DNA of 64,000 nucleotides from Nannochloris sp. 'desiccata'. Its lineage: Eukaryota; Chlorophyta; Trebouxiophyceae; Chlorellales; Chlorellaceae. Below the pieces are notes generated by a model. The model saw nothing but the letters and a program-made list of their open reading frames with translations, made no database searches and was not told the DNA's origin. The first letter of the stretch is position 1. Each line of letters starts with the position of its first letter. The stretch is from the NCBI GenBank assembly GCA_019044685.2, contig JAGTXX020000001.1, positions 558,001 through 622,000 of the forward strand, in the 5' to 3' direction. Position numbers and translations under genes: made by a program. Positions 21,083 to 30,916 of the stretch are shown in pieces.

Positions 21083-21379
21083 TCATCGACCATGCTTTTT
21101 CAGCAGTTGCTTTGCAGCCCATACATGAACAGGTAATGGCAAGGTCACCAGCACCACCTCCTCGTCCTCACCATACACCTCCTGAGGCAGGTCACGTGGA
21201 AGAGCAGAGTAAGGGGAGAATGCCAGCAAATTGTATTTTACCATGAGTAGGTAAATCTCTTCGCCATTTATATCACCTGAGCTTTCCAACTGCTCCTCTA
21301 GTTCACTCTGGGAGCACAGCATGGTGCGGCGCTGTGGTAATCCTCTCCAAGCACCAACGTCCATTAAGGTGCAGTCCAT
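21083..21379 (-). CDS. Hypothetical small protein (98 residues)
   Basis: ATG-started frame with reasonable composition: SELEEQLESSGDINGEEIYLLMVKYN, then AFSPYSALPRDLP, an acidic YGEDEEVV and a hydrophobic/basic end LPLPVHVWAAKQLLKKHGR. I do not recognise a family. The frame is closed by a stop a few codons upstream of the ATG, so this is either a complete small gene or the last exon of a spliced one. It lies only 35 bases after the stop of another probable coding exon on the same strand, which is tight and suggests that one of the two models is incomplete. Confidence 0.4.
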   Translation of the reverse strand: MDCTLMDVGAWRGLPQRRTMLCSQSELEEQLESSGDINGEEIYLLMVKYNLLAFSPYSALPRDLPQEVYGEDEEVVLVTLPLPVHVWAAKQLLKKHGR

Positions 21380-21414
21380 AGCGGGGAATCATCGTGCTTT
21401 GCTATTGATTTTGG

Positions 21415-22056
21415 TCAGAAAGCATCCTTGATTGTCGACTGGGGCCCTGTCTTAACAGTGTCTAGTGCAGCATCCCAATCCCACTTTATCCTCGCTGCCT
21501 TCACACCCTGGTCCAGCAGCTCAATATTGCCGCCACAACGCTCAATGATATCTGGCCAGTAAGACTGCAGCAGAAGGACTATAGTTAATATGTGTCTTTA
21601 AGAGACAAATTACCGATGAGCTCTGAGACGACGTTTAGGTGAACGTACGTTGAAGGACGGCTATCATCAAGCTCTTCACCTATTGGAAGGCTTCTCTTCG
21701 GCCTCTTCTCCGCCAACCTTGGGATAGCGTGAGTGATTTCCGTACATTAAGGAGTCTAAGTGGGTTCAAACCAATTGAATAATGCTCCAGGCTTTAAAGT
21801 ATCATGTGGTTCGGTCGGTGGTGATACAGGGGTAAAAAATCGCAATTTTACCTTCTTCAAATAAATATGAGTTGACATCTATCAGCTTGGTCCCACCAGG
21901 ATTCTGCCAGGAAACAGAATATACACCATGACGCCCTCTACAATTCCCCTAACAGATCGGGCATCGACACCAAACCCCACCGCGGTCAAAATTAAAGAAA
22001 TCAGCGCACACCCAATCAAAAAAAAATTAATCCAGAACGCGGGTAACAACCAATAT
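21415..22056 (-). CDS. Probable spliced gene(s), exons only partly resolved
   Basis: Three minus-strand segments look coding but are too short to stand out as frames. (a) 22056-21892 encodes a hydrophobic segment WLLPAFWINFFLIGCALIS continuing to VEGVMVYILFPGRIL, then a stop if unspliced. (b) 21717-21614 in one frame reads LPIGEELDDSRPSTYVHLN and ends ...SELI before a GTAATT donor. (c) 21551-21415, after a TACTGGCCAG acceptor, reads DIIERCGGNIELLDQGVK and continues to WDWDAALDTVKTGP and a TGA stop. Segments b and c join in frame (G+AT). Segment a can instead splice from phase 0 into b in another frame and end VGGEEAEEKPSNR. The two readings conflict, so the number of genes is unclear. No family recognised. 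Confidence 0.35.
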
Positions 22057-22211
22057 CTCCATTAAATCCACTAAAGCTTTCCCTTCTTTAGGATCTCTTA
22101 TTTTCGGTAGATGTTAAACATAATATAGCTACTTAAACGACGCAGCCACCCTTTTCTAGTCGTTTTGCCTATTCTTTGATCGGAATCGCATCGGGCAACT
22201 CGCTCCCTCTA

Positions 22212-23405
22212 ATGTCCCCTCGGCACGGCCTATTGCGCCCTCAAAATTTGCATTGGAACAATATAATTAACATGACTCAGTCCAAGGCAGTTAAGCGTTG
22301 GTTCTCATTTTGGCGCCGCCCCCAGAATTTAACTAACCACCGTCAGTCAATCTTCTCAGCTCTCTTTTTGCTATTTGTCATAGCGTCAGTCCCATATTTT
22401 CTTGCCTACGAATATTACCGGTCAATATTAGATGAAAATATATCATCTGCACTCAAAAATGACACCTCACTGGAAAAATACACCATTGTCATTCTCTCGC
22501 AACCTCGGCGCCTCCGCACTCTACGAACAGTCGTTGGTCATTATGGCCGTTGCCCTTCTGTTGATTCTATAGTTATTGTATGGGGAGATACTGCAAACCC
22601 TATAAATCGAGAAGATCTCCCTTCTATAGACGTTCCTGTGAGAATAAGAACTGAGGCGGTAGACTCTTTAAATAATCGATTTCATTACGACCCCCTTATA
22701 AGTACCGAAGCAGTACTTTCTTTAGATGATGACACCCTCATGCTGTGCGAAGATGTTGAGAATGGTTTTGAAGAGTGGAAACTGAATAGAAATTGCCTTG
22801 TTGGATTCTTTCCTAGGCTGGTTGTTGAGAACTTGACTGAAAAATCATTTTTGGAGCCACAGCGGAGGTCTTGGAGGAGAGGACGAATTGCTCCAAAGAA
22901 GAATACGAGTTTCCAGTATTTTGGCGAAAGAGAAGCGTATAAAAGAGGAGAATATAACATTATGCTTACTGTCTCTATGTTCTACAATGTTGCTTTGATG
23001 AAAGAGTACTGGCAGCCAGTTGGTTTCCCTGCCGCAGGGCGGGAGGTAGTTGACAGATTAAGCAACTGTGAAGACATTTTGATGAATTACATAGCTGCAG
23101 GTAGACTGCTGAGTCAGAAAGTCGATACATTAAATAGTACAGCATTAGAGCCAGCAGTGAAATACGTTCGTCCCAGGCGACGTTTAGATCTTTCCAAGTT
23201 GACGTCGGTCGGTATTAGTCACCATGCTGCAGCGCATCTAGCAAAACGGAAGCGTTGCTTATCCGAATTCTCACAATATATCAACACCCACCGCTTAGTT
23301 CGCAAGTATCCAGAGCTGCCAGTAAGTGATAAGTTTGTGTGGAAGCGGAATGCGGGAGGGCCACCAGTATGTTGGCTGCCTTTCCTTGGTTGCATTTACC
23401 TTTGA
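22212..23405 (+). CDS. GT64 exostosin-like glycosyltransferase, stand-alone
   Basis: Type II membrane glycosyltransferase of about 397 residues, single exon. The ATG at 22212 is chosen; the frame extends upstream only through a TTG, and a further Met lies at the MTQSKAVKRW segment. One membrane helix (SIFSALFLLFVIASVPYFLAY) follows a basic N-terminus. The catalytic domain has YTIVILSQPRRLRTLRTVV, NNRFHYDP, LSLDDDTLML (DxD) and VVDRLSNCEDILMNYIAAG. These match the C-terminal half of the neighbouring GINT1-like protein in order and spacing, so the two genes are paralogues lying about 1.6 kb apart in divergent orientation. It lacks the propeller part. Substrate unknown: GIPC-type glycan or another exostosin-like acceptor. 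Confidence 0.85.
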   Translation: MSPRHGLLRPQNLHWNNIINMTQSKAVKRWFSFWRRPQNLTNHRQSIFSALFLLFVIASVPYFLAYEYYRSILDENISSALKNDTSLEKYTIVILSQPRRLRTLRTVVGHYGRCPSVDSIVIVWGDTANPINREDLPSIDVPVRIRTEAVDSLNNRFHYDPLISTEAVLSLDDDTLMLCEDVENGFEEWKLNRNCLVGFFPRLVVENLTEKSFLEPQRRSWRRGRIAPKKNTSFQYFGEREAYKRGEYNIMLTVSMFYNVALMKEYWQPVGFPAAGREVVDRLSNCEDILMNYIAAGRLLSQKVDTLNSTALEPAVKYVRPRRRLDLSKLTSVGISHHAAAHLAKRKRCLSEFSQYINTHRLVRKYPELPVSDKFVWKRNAGGPPVCWLPFLGCIYL

Positions 23406-23757
23406 TTTGTAGCTTTTTATGCGGTGTCTCTCCATTCAATTTGATGATAGTGCACCTAACACTGTGTTAAACCGTGTAAATCGTTACGAGAAACCCTTCT
23501 GATTTCGTGGCTTACTCTGCACGGTCTTTCTGAACCTCCAGTGGAGCAAGATCTCAGATCCAGTCACTGAGTGGGGCGCACGTCTTCATTGAAGAGTGTT
23601 GTCCAGGTATAATCGCAATTCAAAGTATAAGCTGCATTTTACATAAACTTCGCGTATTCTGTTGTTGGAGGTTGCAGAAGAATAGTCTGGTTTGGTGCAG
23701 AAACGATGATTAAATTAAAATTTTATCGATGATACCTTGATCAGAAATTTGTAGGCA
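23406..23757. other. Intergenic region
   Basis: 352 bases between the GT64 gene and an orphan membrane-protein gene. A TTGATGATA followed 60 bases later by CTGA was considered as a C/D snoRNA and not accepted. No gene seen. Confidence 0.4.
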
Positions 23758-24900
23758 ATGATAGACAAGCTTTTGTGCTGTCATTTTCATGAAAATAGCA
23801 CGGAGAATGCTTTTAGAAAGCAGCAAAGGCGAAAGTCAATAGGTGCTGAGAAAATCGTCAGCATAATTTTGGCACTAGCAAGTTGTTCCACATCGTCCCT
23901 AGAAGCACGCGAAGGCTCCTTCACGCAGGCATTTTTACATCTCATTATAGGGGCAAGTTGGGTAAAATGAGCGTTTAATTGCCCTGCTGTTGGCTGTACT
24001 GCCAAGAAAGATTTCCAAAACTCTTCGCCGTCAGATGAGTATTGAAAATTGATCTTTTTCATTTGTCTTCCTTGCAGGGAGCTTATTTCGCGTCATTTTG
24101 TCTGGCGTCGCTACATGCTGATCATTATATTACCTACAGAAGACAATATGCCCGAGCTATGCGTCTCTTAGCAGTCCTCATAGCCTTTCTCCATAGTAGA
24201 GATAGTTGCATAGGAACGCTCAGAACACCGTCGCGAGTCATGTCACAACATCCCTGGCTTACGATAATGAACGCGAGTAGAATAAACACATTTTGGATGA
24301 ATCCACTAGCATACTATCTCCCACTGGGAGAACACATTATAGCAACGGTATTATTGTTAGTTTCCTCAGCAGTCGCAAATACAGCGCTATGTCAATCCCC
24401 GCTGTTAACTAGCAATTTCGAAGAATTTTCTGTGCTGGCAAGGAAATTCCAAGACGTTGTAGGGATGGATGGCTTGGAACAGCGATATTTCCAGGTAATG
24501 ATTGGAGGCAATAGATAGAATTTTGAATGATAAATGTGATTTGAAACAAAACTTAAATCAAAAAAATATATATCGTTTTTTTCCACATTTACAGGGCCAG
24601 GATTCTGGTATTCGGCACTGCATATGCTTGATAACGTTTATACAACTTTTATTGGGTGCTATTGCTTCAATTTGGTTTAGTTATTGCACAGAAATGAGCG
24701 CAAGAAGCCTTTTTTCTCAGCAGCAGCAGTCGATTGTCGAACCAATGGCAGAGGCGGTTGTTCGGTTCACTGAAAAGGAAAAGACCTATTTCGCAATGTA
24801 TGATGCGTGTGGAGCCTGGTGTTCATTCATAGCAGTCCTACCGTTCCTAGCTGTGATTAGCTGGGCCTCGACAGTCCTGTTTGTGGCAAATATTGTGTAG
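23758..24900 (+). CDS. Orphan multi-pass membrane protein, three exons
   Basis: Predicted 308-residue protein. Exons 23758-23961, 24078-24494 and 24595-24900; donors GTAAAA and GTAATG, acceptors TTGCAG and TTACAG, all junctions in phase 0. Hydrophobic segments: KIVSIILALASC; a long one made by the first splice, FTQAFLHLIIGASW joined to GAYFASFCLASL; HIIATVLLLVSSAVANTAL; CLITFIQLLLGAIASIWF; and SFIAVLPFLAVISWAS near the C-terminus. Between the last two is a hydrophilic stretch with QQQQ and EKEKTYF. The way the first splice completes a helix supports the model. I recognise no family or motif. Additional upstream exons cannot be excluded. Confidence 0.6.
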
Positions 24901-25385
24901 CAAAAGCGCCCCGGGTTTTTTCCTTTCTTTTGAAATAAAATGATATTTTCTTTTTCCACTTTTAACGGTGGAATATTCGACAGGTAGAGACAAATTTTCT
25001 TTTTCCTTTCTCTCTGAATAAACTTTCTTAGTCGCAATTAACTCTCTTCCGGTTACTACTTTTACTTTATTTCATTGTATCACGTCAGTATTGCAGTTCT
25101 GCTTTTTTAACATACAAAATTTTAATTTCAACTTTCCTGTCTCTTTCTTTTTCTAATTACACGTTTTTCGTGAACTTTTTTTCTTCTATTGTACTTTCTG
25201 CATCCATCGGCATTGCATTCTATTAAAACCTCAGGGTAATATTGCAGTGGGTTAACAAATAAATATTATAAATTTATCTCTTTCTTTTCTTACAGCCCAA
25301 GCGCCATAAGTGAAAGGTTTCCTTACAAGTCAAAGTTAGTTTTTAATCAATTTGCGATGTTTCAGAATATTCATGCATTGTAAAG
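24901..25385. other. T-rich intergenic region
   Basis: 485 bases, very T-rich with several pyrimidine tracts ending in AG (for example TTTCTTTTCTTACAG at about 25281-25295). It probably holds the 5' UTR, perhaps with an intron, of the following gene. No coding exon recognised. Confidence 0.4.
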
Positions 25386-28209
25386 ATGGCTGGCTTGACG
25401 CGCCGTGAAGTGCTACTACCAGGCGAATTGTTGCCAGATCAATTTATGGATACTGGAAGACATCATGCGATTATTAGCAAAATCGAAGTCCGAAACACTG
25501 TTCAGATCGCCCATCTCAAGCTCACAGACTTTAAAAAACTCATAATTGAGCTCCCATTGGACCAAGTACGCCCACACATCCAGCCAAAGCCAGAAAGAGA
25601 GAAAAAGCCTTGGTTCCCAACAAAACGCCCATTGCTCACCGGCGGTGCAACTACTTCAGCTGCTGCTACTCCCAAAAAGAAACGCCCAGCCAAGATTCCT
25701 GAAGGTATCCCTGTTCATGGTCCTGTCCTACAAGCATATTTAAAAGCCTTAAAAGAAAATAGTATAAGTGAAAGGTTTCCGCCGGGCACCCAAGTTTGGG
25801 CGAAAACAAGCGGCCACACAAAATGGCCTGGCGTCGCTTGGTCGATCTCTCTTTGCCGCCAACGTGATATTGGAGATTTGGTTCTTTCGTACAAGCCTGG
25901 AACAATGCTTGTTCGCTTCTATGGTCAACATAGTACAATGTTTTTACCAGAAGAAAAACTTCAACGCAGTCACCTGGGTACCACAGGTACATTGGAGAAT
26001 CTTTCTTTACAGGCTACTAGTAATGAAGAAGATCTTATTGTTAAACAGCTTCGTGCATGGGGTCGACAGCACAATAACTTAAACCTTGTAAAATTAGCTC
26101 TCTCCGAGATGGCGGGAGCTCATGAAATTCCAGAAGCGGAAATTGCAAGGATGACTTCTCTCTACGAAGCACATTTACAGCAACGATGGATGATAGAACT
26201 CGATACTAATTGTTATTTATGTCGTGATGGGTGCAGCACACTGCATTGTGGGGTTTGTGACAGAAAATTTCATTCTCTGTGTCTAAGATACCCAGCCGTT
26301 GCTAAAGAATTTTTGCCCGAAAAAAAATGGGAATGTCCTGTTTGTTTTGAAATACAAGCTGTAGAAGAAGAAACACGCCAAAATTTGATCAACCCTTGTG
26401 GTATTGATGCTAGTGCTGGTGGTGCAGAAGGTGAAATTAATGCAGAGGAAGTAAAGCGCATGGGTTTGACTCCGGATTGGCTTATTGCTGCAGCTGCGTT
26501 TCAGGTATTTAAATTAGAACGACCTCATGCACAACGTCCATTTATTAAAAATCTATTGGATCCGTGTACAAATTCAAAGTTAGCACCCAACATTCCTGCT
26601 GAAGTGCTCTATGATAAAAAAGATGATGGACTAAAGTTGGTGAATAGTTGGTCTGGATATCATATTTTACTCAATCCTGATTGTAGGTGCCACGGTGGTT
26701 GGTGGGATCTAGCAGAGAACTTACATATACTTTTATAACACCGTTTTATTTTAGTACTATTTTGGATTTTAGACCACTTCATGCTATCTTCTCAACGGAA
26801 GCTTCCTTGACTATAAAATTCTTCTTTTATTTGAAACTTATCTATAACCACCTTTGTGGTCGCCGCTCCCCGGAATGTTTGTTGCTCAATTTCCCTGCTC
26901 TTATCCTTTCTTTCCTCTGTTCCATATAGATCGCGCTCAAGTTCAATGGAGGTTTGTTAACCGAGCTATCGACGAGGTAGAAAATGGATCTGTCCCTGCG
27001 GTCATTCTGGTCGTACGTAATAGCACCGACACAGCCTACTTTCAACGCTTGCGCCCTTATCCTCGTGTCATGCTCCGTAGAACAACCGCACAGTTCAAAG
27101 ATTATAATAAATCCCCTCCTGGATTTGGAATAGCTGTATTCTGTGTTGCACAGCATCATAAACGGGGTCTATTTGCAGATTTTGTTTCTGCGTTTGAGCC
27201 TTTTGGGGAACCTACTGTACCATTTGATATAGAGCTTCTAAAATGCGATGCTTTTTATCAACAGCTGGAAAGGTCGAAAGCCTTCGCTTTAAAATATTAT
27301 AGAGACCATTGGGTGCAGTGCAATCAATGCAGCAAATGGAGGATTATAGAATTTGGAGCTGCAGCTGCTTTACAGGAGGACGAGGACTCAGACTGGAATT
27401 GTTGGATGTTGAGACCTCCAGAAACGAGTTGTGAGACACCGCTGACTCGGTTTGAGTTGGCAGGAGGGCACTATGTTGCACGGAATGGAGAATTTGGATT
27501 GGAAAAGGAGTCTGAAGATTTTAGAGGTCAAGCTTTGTGGCGACCAGGTGCAGTAGCAGTTACAGGTGGATTTGATTGTGGTAGCGGCGGTGGAGGTTTC
27601 ACCTCTGCTGCTGCTGCTGCCCAGCCAGAGAGCCCTGCAACCAGGGATCAAAACACCTTGCAGCATTTTACAAATCCAATTTATACTCCCACTACTGCTG
27701 CAGTAGTCGTAGTCCCTGAGGCAGCTGTAATAGAAGCCATTTCTGTTTTACCACTCGGCCCTCTACAAGCAGCGGTATCAAGTCAAGGTATTGTAGAGTC
27801 TGAGGTATTTACTGCATTAGAGCTGGCAAGGCTAGCTCGTATTGCAGCTAATAGAGCATATTTACAACATCTCGCCAATAGCGATAATACTGCTGCTGGT
27901 CAAGGAGGAGGTACCACCTCCGCAGCTGCTGCTGCCAAGGCGCTACCTGGCAATCATTCCGCTGTTTTGCTTGCAGCAAGAGAAGTCTCTCGCATAGCAG
28001 CATTACAAACATGTGCTTTTCAAAAAGAATCTGCCTGGAGAATGTATGAACAGGCTCGAAGAAAGCGACAAGAAGATGAAGCCCCGTTGCTGGCGGCACT
28101 TGAAAAAATCAGGCAAGTTGAAAATGAAGCTAGACAACGATGGGAAGGAGCAGAACGTGCTGCAGAAGACATCATGAATGAAATAAACACTACTGTAGCT
28201 ATAGATTAG
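25386..28209 (+). CDS. Dam-type DNA adenine methyltransferase-like protein with PWWP, PHD and CW reader domains
   Basis: Two exons, 25386-26682 and 26930-28209; donor GTAGGT, acceptor CATATAG; 858 residues. In order: a PWWP-like domain (about 130-195: PPGTQVWAKTSGHTKWPG, then MLVRFYGQHSTMFLP); a PHD finger (about 275-320: CYLCRDGC, CGVC, HSLC, CPVC); a phage/bacterial Dam-like (DNA N6-adenine methyltransferase) region (about 355-520); a CW zinc finger (about 562-605: QCNQCSKWR...W.C); and a C-terminal helical tail. In the Dam-like part, LDPCTNS plays the cofactor-binding motif I, YDKKDDGL precedes W.G, and the exon junction builds LNPDYRAQVQW, equivalent to the catalytic N/D-P-P-Y, with the second Pro replaced by Asp. 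VPAVILVVRNSTDTAYF follows as in the family. This suggests deposition of 6mA on DNA guided by histone marks (CW and PHD read H3K4 states, PWWP often H3K36me). Activity is inferred. Confidence 0.8.
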
Positions 28210-28686
28210 CTATTTTATTCGTAGCATTAAAGATTAAATATTTAGCATGGAAGAAAGGTACGCAGAGGTGGAAAAAGACACGACGAGAGCAGACTGCAGT
28301 TTTGGCTTCCGGAATTCACTGGATATAAGTGTTTTCTTTTCACGTGAAAGCATAAAGTCCACAACCTCGAAAGTGAAGAAGCTATTCCGCAAAGAGTGCC
28401 AGGCCCATCAGGTTGTCTGTATCTCGTTTTTACAGGCATTTCCTTTGACGAGAGTGGCATGAGGAAGGAAGGAAAGAAAGCCCTGGCCCGATTCCGTTGG
28501 CGAGGGACTAGCAGAACAAAACATAAATACACTTGCCTTAGTGCTCTCAGCCACTGATAAACGTATTGTTTTACATGGCAATGGTCGAAGCCTTTATCCC
28601 TGTTGCGGGAGGTGTGAATTTATTTAATTTTTTTTTATTTAGGGTAGAGTATTGGACAGAATTCCTTAAATACCTTTTAAAGAATC
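28210..28686. other. Convergent intergenic region
   Basis: 477 bases between the methyltransferase-like gene (plus) and the GST gene (minus). A 71-codon ATG frame at 28247-28462 (MEERYAEVEKDTTRADCSFG) resembles no family and is not claimed as a gene. Confidence 0.4.
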
Positions 28687-29556
28687 TTAACATCCACAAT
28701 CCCATTGTAAACTCTTATCAGCTACCTGATCAGCTACTCCAATCTTTTGCCACCTGTCGGTACTCTCCCACACTTCAAGCCCTCTAATCATTTCATTAAT
28801 AACTCGAGCACCTTCTGGATCAGCACTGACAGCATCCCACCATGCAGCAAGCTTTGGTCTATTCGTAAACACAGAGTTCCATCCAAAGTGTCTAGGTAAA
28901 ATATAAGTAAAGAATACAAACGTAGGTAATAAGGCACCATCACCAAAAGAGATTTCTTTTCCACAAACAAAAGGACCGCCAATTACAGTCTTTTCTAATA
29001 CATCAAGCTGGAAACTGATCTCGCCGATTTTCTTTCTTCTATCAGCAGCGTCTTCGTAGGGTTTATACATGCATCCCTGGATTGGTGCAATGTAAATGTC
29101 ATGGATGCGAGCGGCAAGAGCGGCAATTGCGCGAAGTTCCGGTGATTGGGGAAGTAAGTCGGGGCCGACTCCCTTGTATTTATCAAGTAGATAGGATTCA
29201 ATAACTTGAGATTCAGGGAGAGAGAGGCCATCAGGAAGGACTAATAAGGGCATTTTGCCTTGAGGGTTTAATTGGAGGAAGGCCTCAGATTTGAGACCAC
29301 CAATATCGGCGGGAGGAATGATATCGAATTCTTGTTCCAGGCCTTTTTTGTAGAGAATCCAGCGAATTCTGGCGCCATTGTTGGAGACGGGAACATCAAA
29401 GAGGGTGGGCTTGGTTGCTTTGTAGCTGCTAGTCGGGGTAGTGGGGGCCGCAGCGGGAGTGGCAGAACAAACAATAGTCTGTCGACGGGTGACCATGGTG
29501 ATTGAGGCAGGGCGGGAGCAAGAGTGCATTGTGCTGTCGATGAAGGTTGCTTTCAT
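28687..29556 (-). CDS. Plastid-targeted glutathione S-transferase-like protein
   Basis: 289-residue protein in one exon. The first about 50 residues are Ser/Thr/Ala-rich with few acids (RRQTIVCSATPAAAPTTPTSS), a plausible plastid transit peptide. A thioredoxin-fold N-domain follows: PTLFDVPVSNNGARIRWILYKKG, KSEAFLQLNPQGKMPLLVLPDGLSLPESQVI (the cis-Pro and the Glu-Ser glutathione contacts). Then comes an all-helical C-domain (IPIL-like segments, RPKLAAWWDAV). No CxxC, so a transferase rather than a glutaredoxin; the catalytic residue is probably the Ser of VSNNG. Substrate unknown. It is divergent from CPN20 with a shared 318-base upstream region. Confidence 0.85.
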   Translation of the reverse strand: MKATFIDSTMHSCSRPASITMVTRRQTIVCSATPAAAPTTPTSSYKATKPTLFDVPVSNNGARIRWILYKKGLEQEFDIIPPADIGGLKSEAFLQLNPQGKMPLLVLPDGLSLPESQVIESYLLDKYKGVGPDLLPQSPELRAIAALAARIHDIYIAPIQGCMYKPYEDAADRRKKIGEISFQLDVLEKTVIGGPFVCGKEISFGDGALLPTFVFFTYILPRHFGWNSVFTNRPKLAAWWDAVSADPEGARVINEMIRGLEVWESTDRWQKIGVADQVADKSLQWDCGC

Positions 29557-29874
29557 GGTGCTAGTACCGTTGCAGGTTTTGTTGATGGTGTCAAAAGAAA
29601 AAGCCTGTTCCTTTGGTGATCAACAAATGCAGAGAATTGCCAAATAATATAGGCTTTAGGCAAGAGATGAAGCGTATCCGATACCCTTCAAAGCACTGTA
29701 ACAAGATTCAGTTGAAAATATCATGCAGATCAAGCTGAAAATCTCCAGTAAGGCCTTTCTCTCCAACAAAGTTTTGGCTGTTCTTCCAGAGACAATGTGG
29801 TTGAACAAAGCACATTGTCTCAAAAACTGTATAAGTCAATACTTTATACGGCTCTCAATATAAATAGAGATACA
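29557..29874. promoter_or_regulatory. Divergent promoter region with inverted repeat
   Basis: Shared upstream region of the GST (minus) and CPN20 (plus) genes. An inverted repeat GACAATGTG ... CACATTGTC lies at about 29791-29819, with 9-bp perfect arms and an 11-base centre, about 55-85 bases before the CPN20 start codon. Confidence 0.5.
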
Positions 29875-30714
29875 ATGGCTCTTGCTAGCTCTCTTATGCG
29901 TGCTACGTTTGCACCAAAGATTAGCCGACATGGCAACACTGTAGCTCCCAAGCGTGCGGCAATGATCACTCGCGCTGCTGCATTAGAATTACCTGATAAC
30001 ATCAGCAAGGTATTTGCGCAATGATCATCTAATTTTTCTCATTTAACAACATTTCTGCCGATTTTCCATGCTCCCAGATGCAACTTTGAGTTAAAACTTA
30101 ATTTAATTGATTCACAGGTCTCTCCTAAGGGCGATCTTGTACTCGCCAAGGTTGCTGAAATGGAAGATAAAACCACTGGCGGTATCCTTCTCCCCACCAG
30201 CGCTCAAAAACGCCCCACTTCTGGCGACATTGTCGCTATCGGTGACGGCCAAGTAGGTTCTAAAACTCACGAATTCACTGTCAAACCTGGCGAGACTATC
30301 CTTTATAGTAAATTCGGCATTGGAGCTACTGATTTGATCATCCAGGGCGATGAACACATTTTAATTCGTGAAGATGATGTAATTGGCGTCATGCCAATTT
30401 CTCCCGCTACTGCCGATGACATTCCCGACTTGCGTCCTGTTGGCGACCGTATTTTAGTTAAAATTCAAGAACAAGGCGAAGTTACTATGGGTGGGGTCAT
30501 TCTCCCAGACTCTGCTAAAGAACGTCCTGTCAGCGGTACTGTTGTGAGATGTGGCCCTGGTAGAGTCGGTGATGACGGTGTAAGGAAAGCACCAAAGGTG
30601 AAGGAAGGTGATAAGGTGATTTATTTCAAGTGGGCTGGAGATGCTATGCAGACGACAACTGGTGCAAGTTATGTGGTGTTGCATGAAAGTGATATCCTTG
30701 CAGCAGCAAAGTAG
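29875..30714 (+). CDS. CPN20: Chloroplast co-chaperonin 20 (double Cpn10)
   Basis: Plastid co-chaperonin that caps the Cpn60 barrel, found in plants and green algae. Exon 1 is 29875-30009 (45 codons, transit peptide MALASSLMRATFAPK..., ending ITRAAALELPDNISK), the intron is 30010-30117, exon 2 is 30118-30714; 243 residues. Two Cpn10 domains follow in tandem: the first with VSPKGDLVLAKV, TTGGILLPTSAQ and YSKFGIGA; the second with LRPVGDRILVKI, MGGVILPDSAKERP and VIYFKWAG. Both contain the GGI/VxLP mobile-loop motif that binds Cpn60. Total length (about 250) and layout are exactly those of Cpn20. Confidence 0.97.
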
Positions 30715-30908
30715 AACGATAATTGCTTTTTGCTCGGTATTTAAAATGAAAATACGATATAAATTGTAAGATAAATAGAAAATAGCTGGCAGTAGTGGGG
30801 ATGATTCCGTTGTTTGTTAGAGTCTTTTCATCAGGCCGCTGTATCCTGATTGATTATAGAGAGGGAGGGCCTTTGTTCTGCCTGTTAAAATTTTTAGCAA
30901 GGCCGGGC

Positions 30909-30916
30909 CCTTGACC
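30909..30916. repeat. Target site duplication, left copy
   Basis: CCTTGACC, repeated exactly at 31459-31466 on the other side of the hAT-like element. Confidence 0.85.

Noticed and set aside
20894..21136. Poly-Gln-containing plus-strand frame
   Set aside because: Starts on TTG, is driven by a CAA/CAG run, and overlaps a better minus-strand frame.
23435..23505. TTGATGATA ... TTCTGA resembling a box C/D snoRNA
   Set aside because: The ends do not pair into a terminal stem, and I recognise no rRNA antisense element.
25281..25312. TTTCTTTTCTTACAG followed by a short frame PKRHK and stop, as a last exon of a ribosomal-type gene
   Set aside because: No upstream exon can be found; more likely a 5' UTR intron acceptor of the methyltransferase-like gene or chance.
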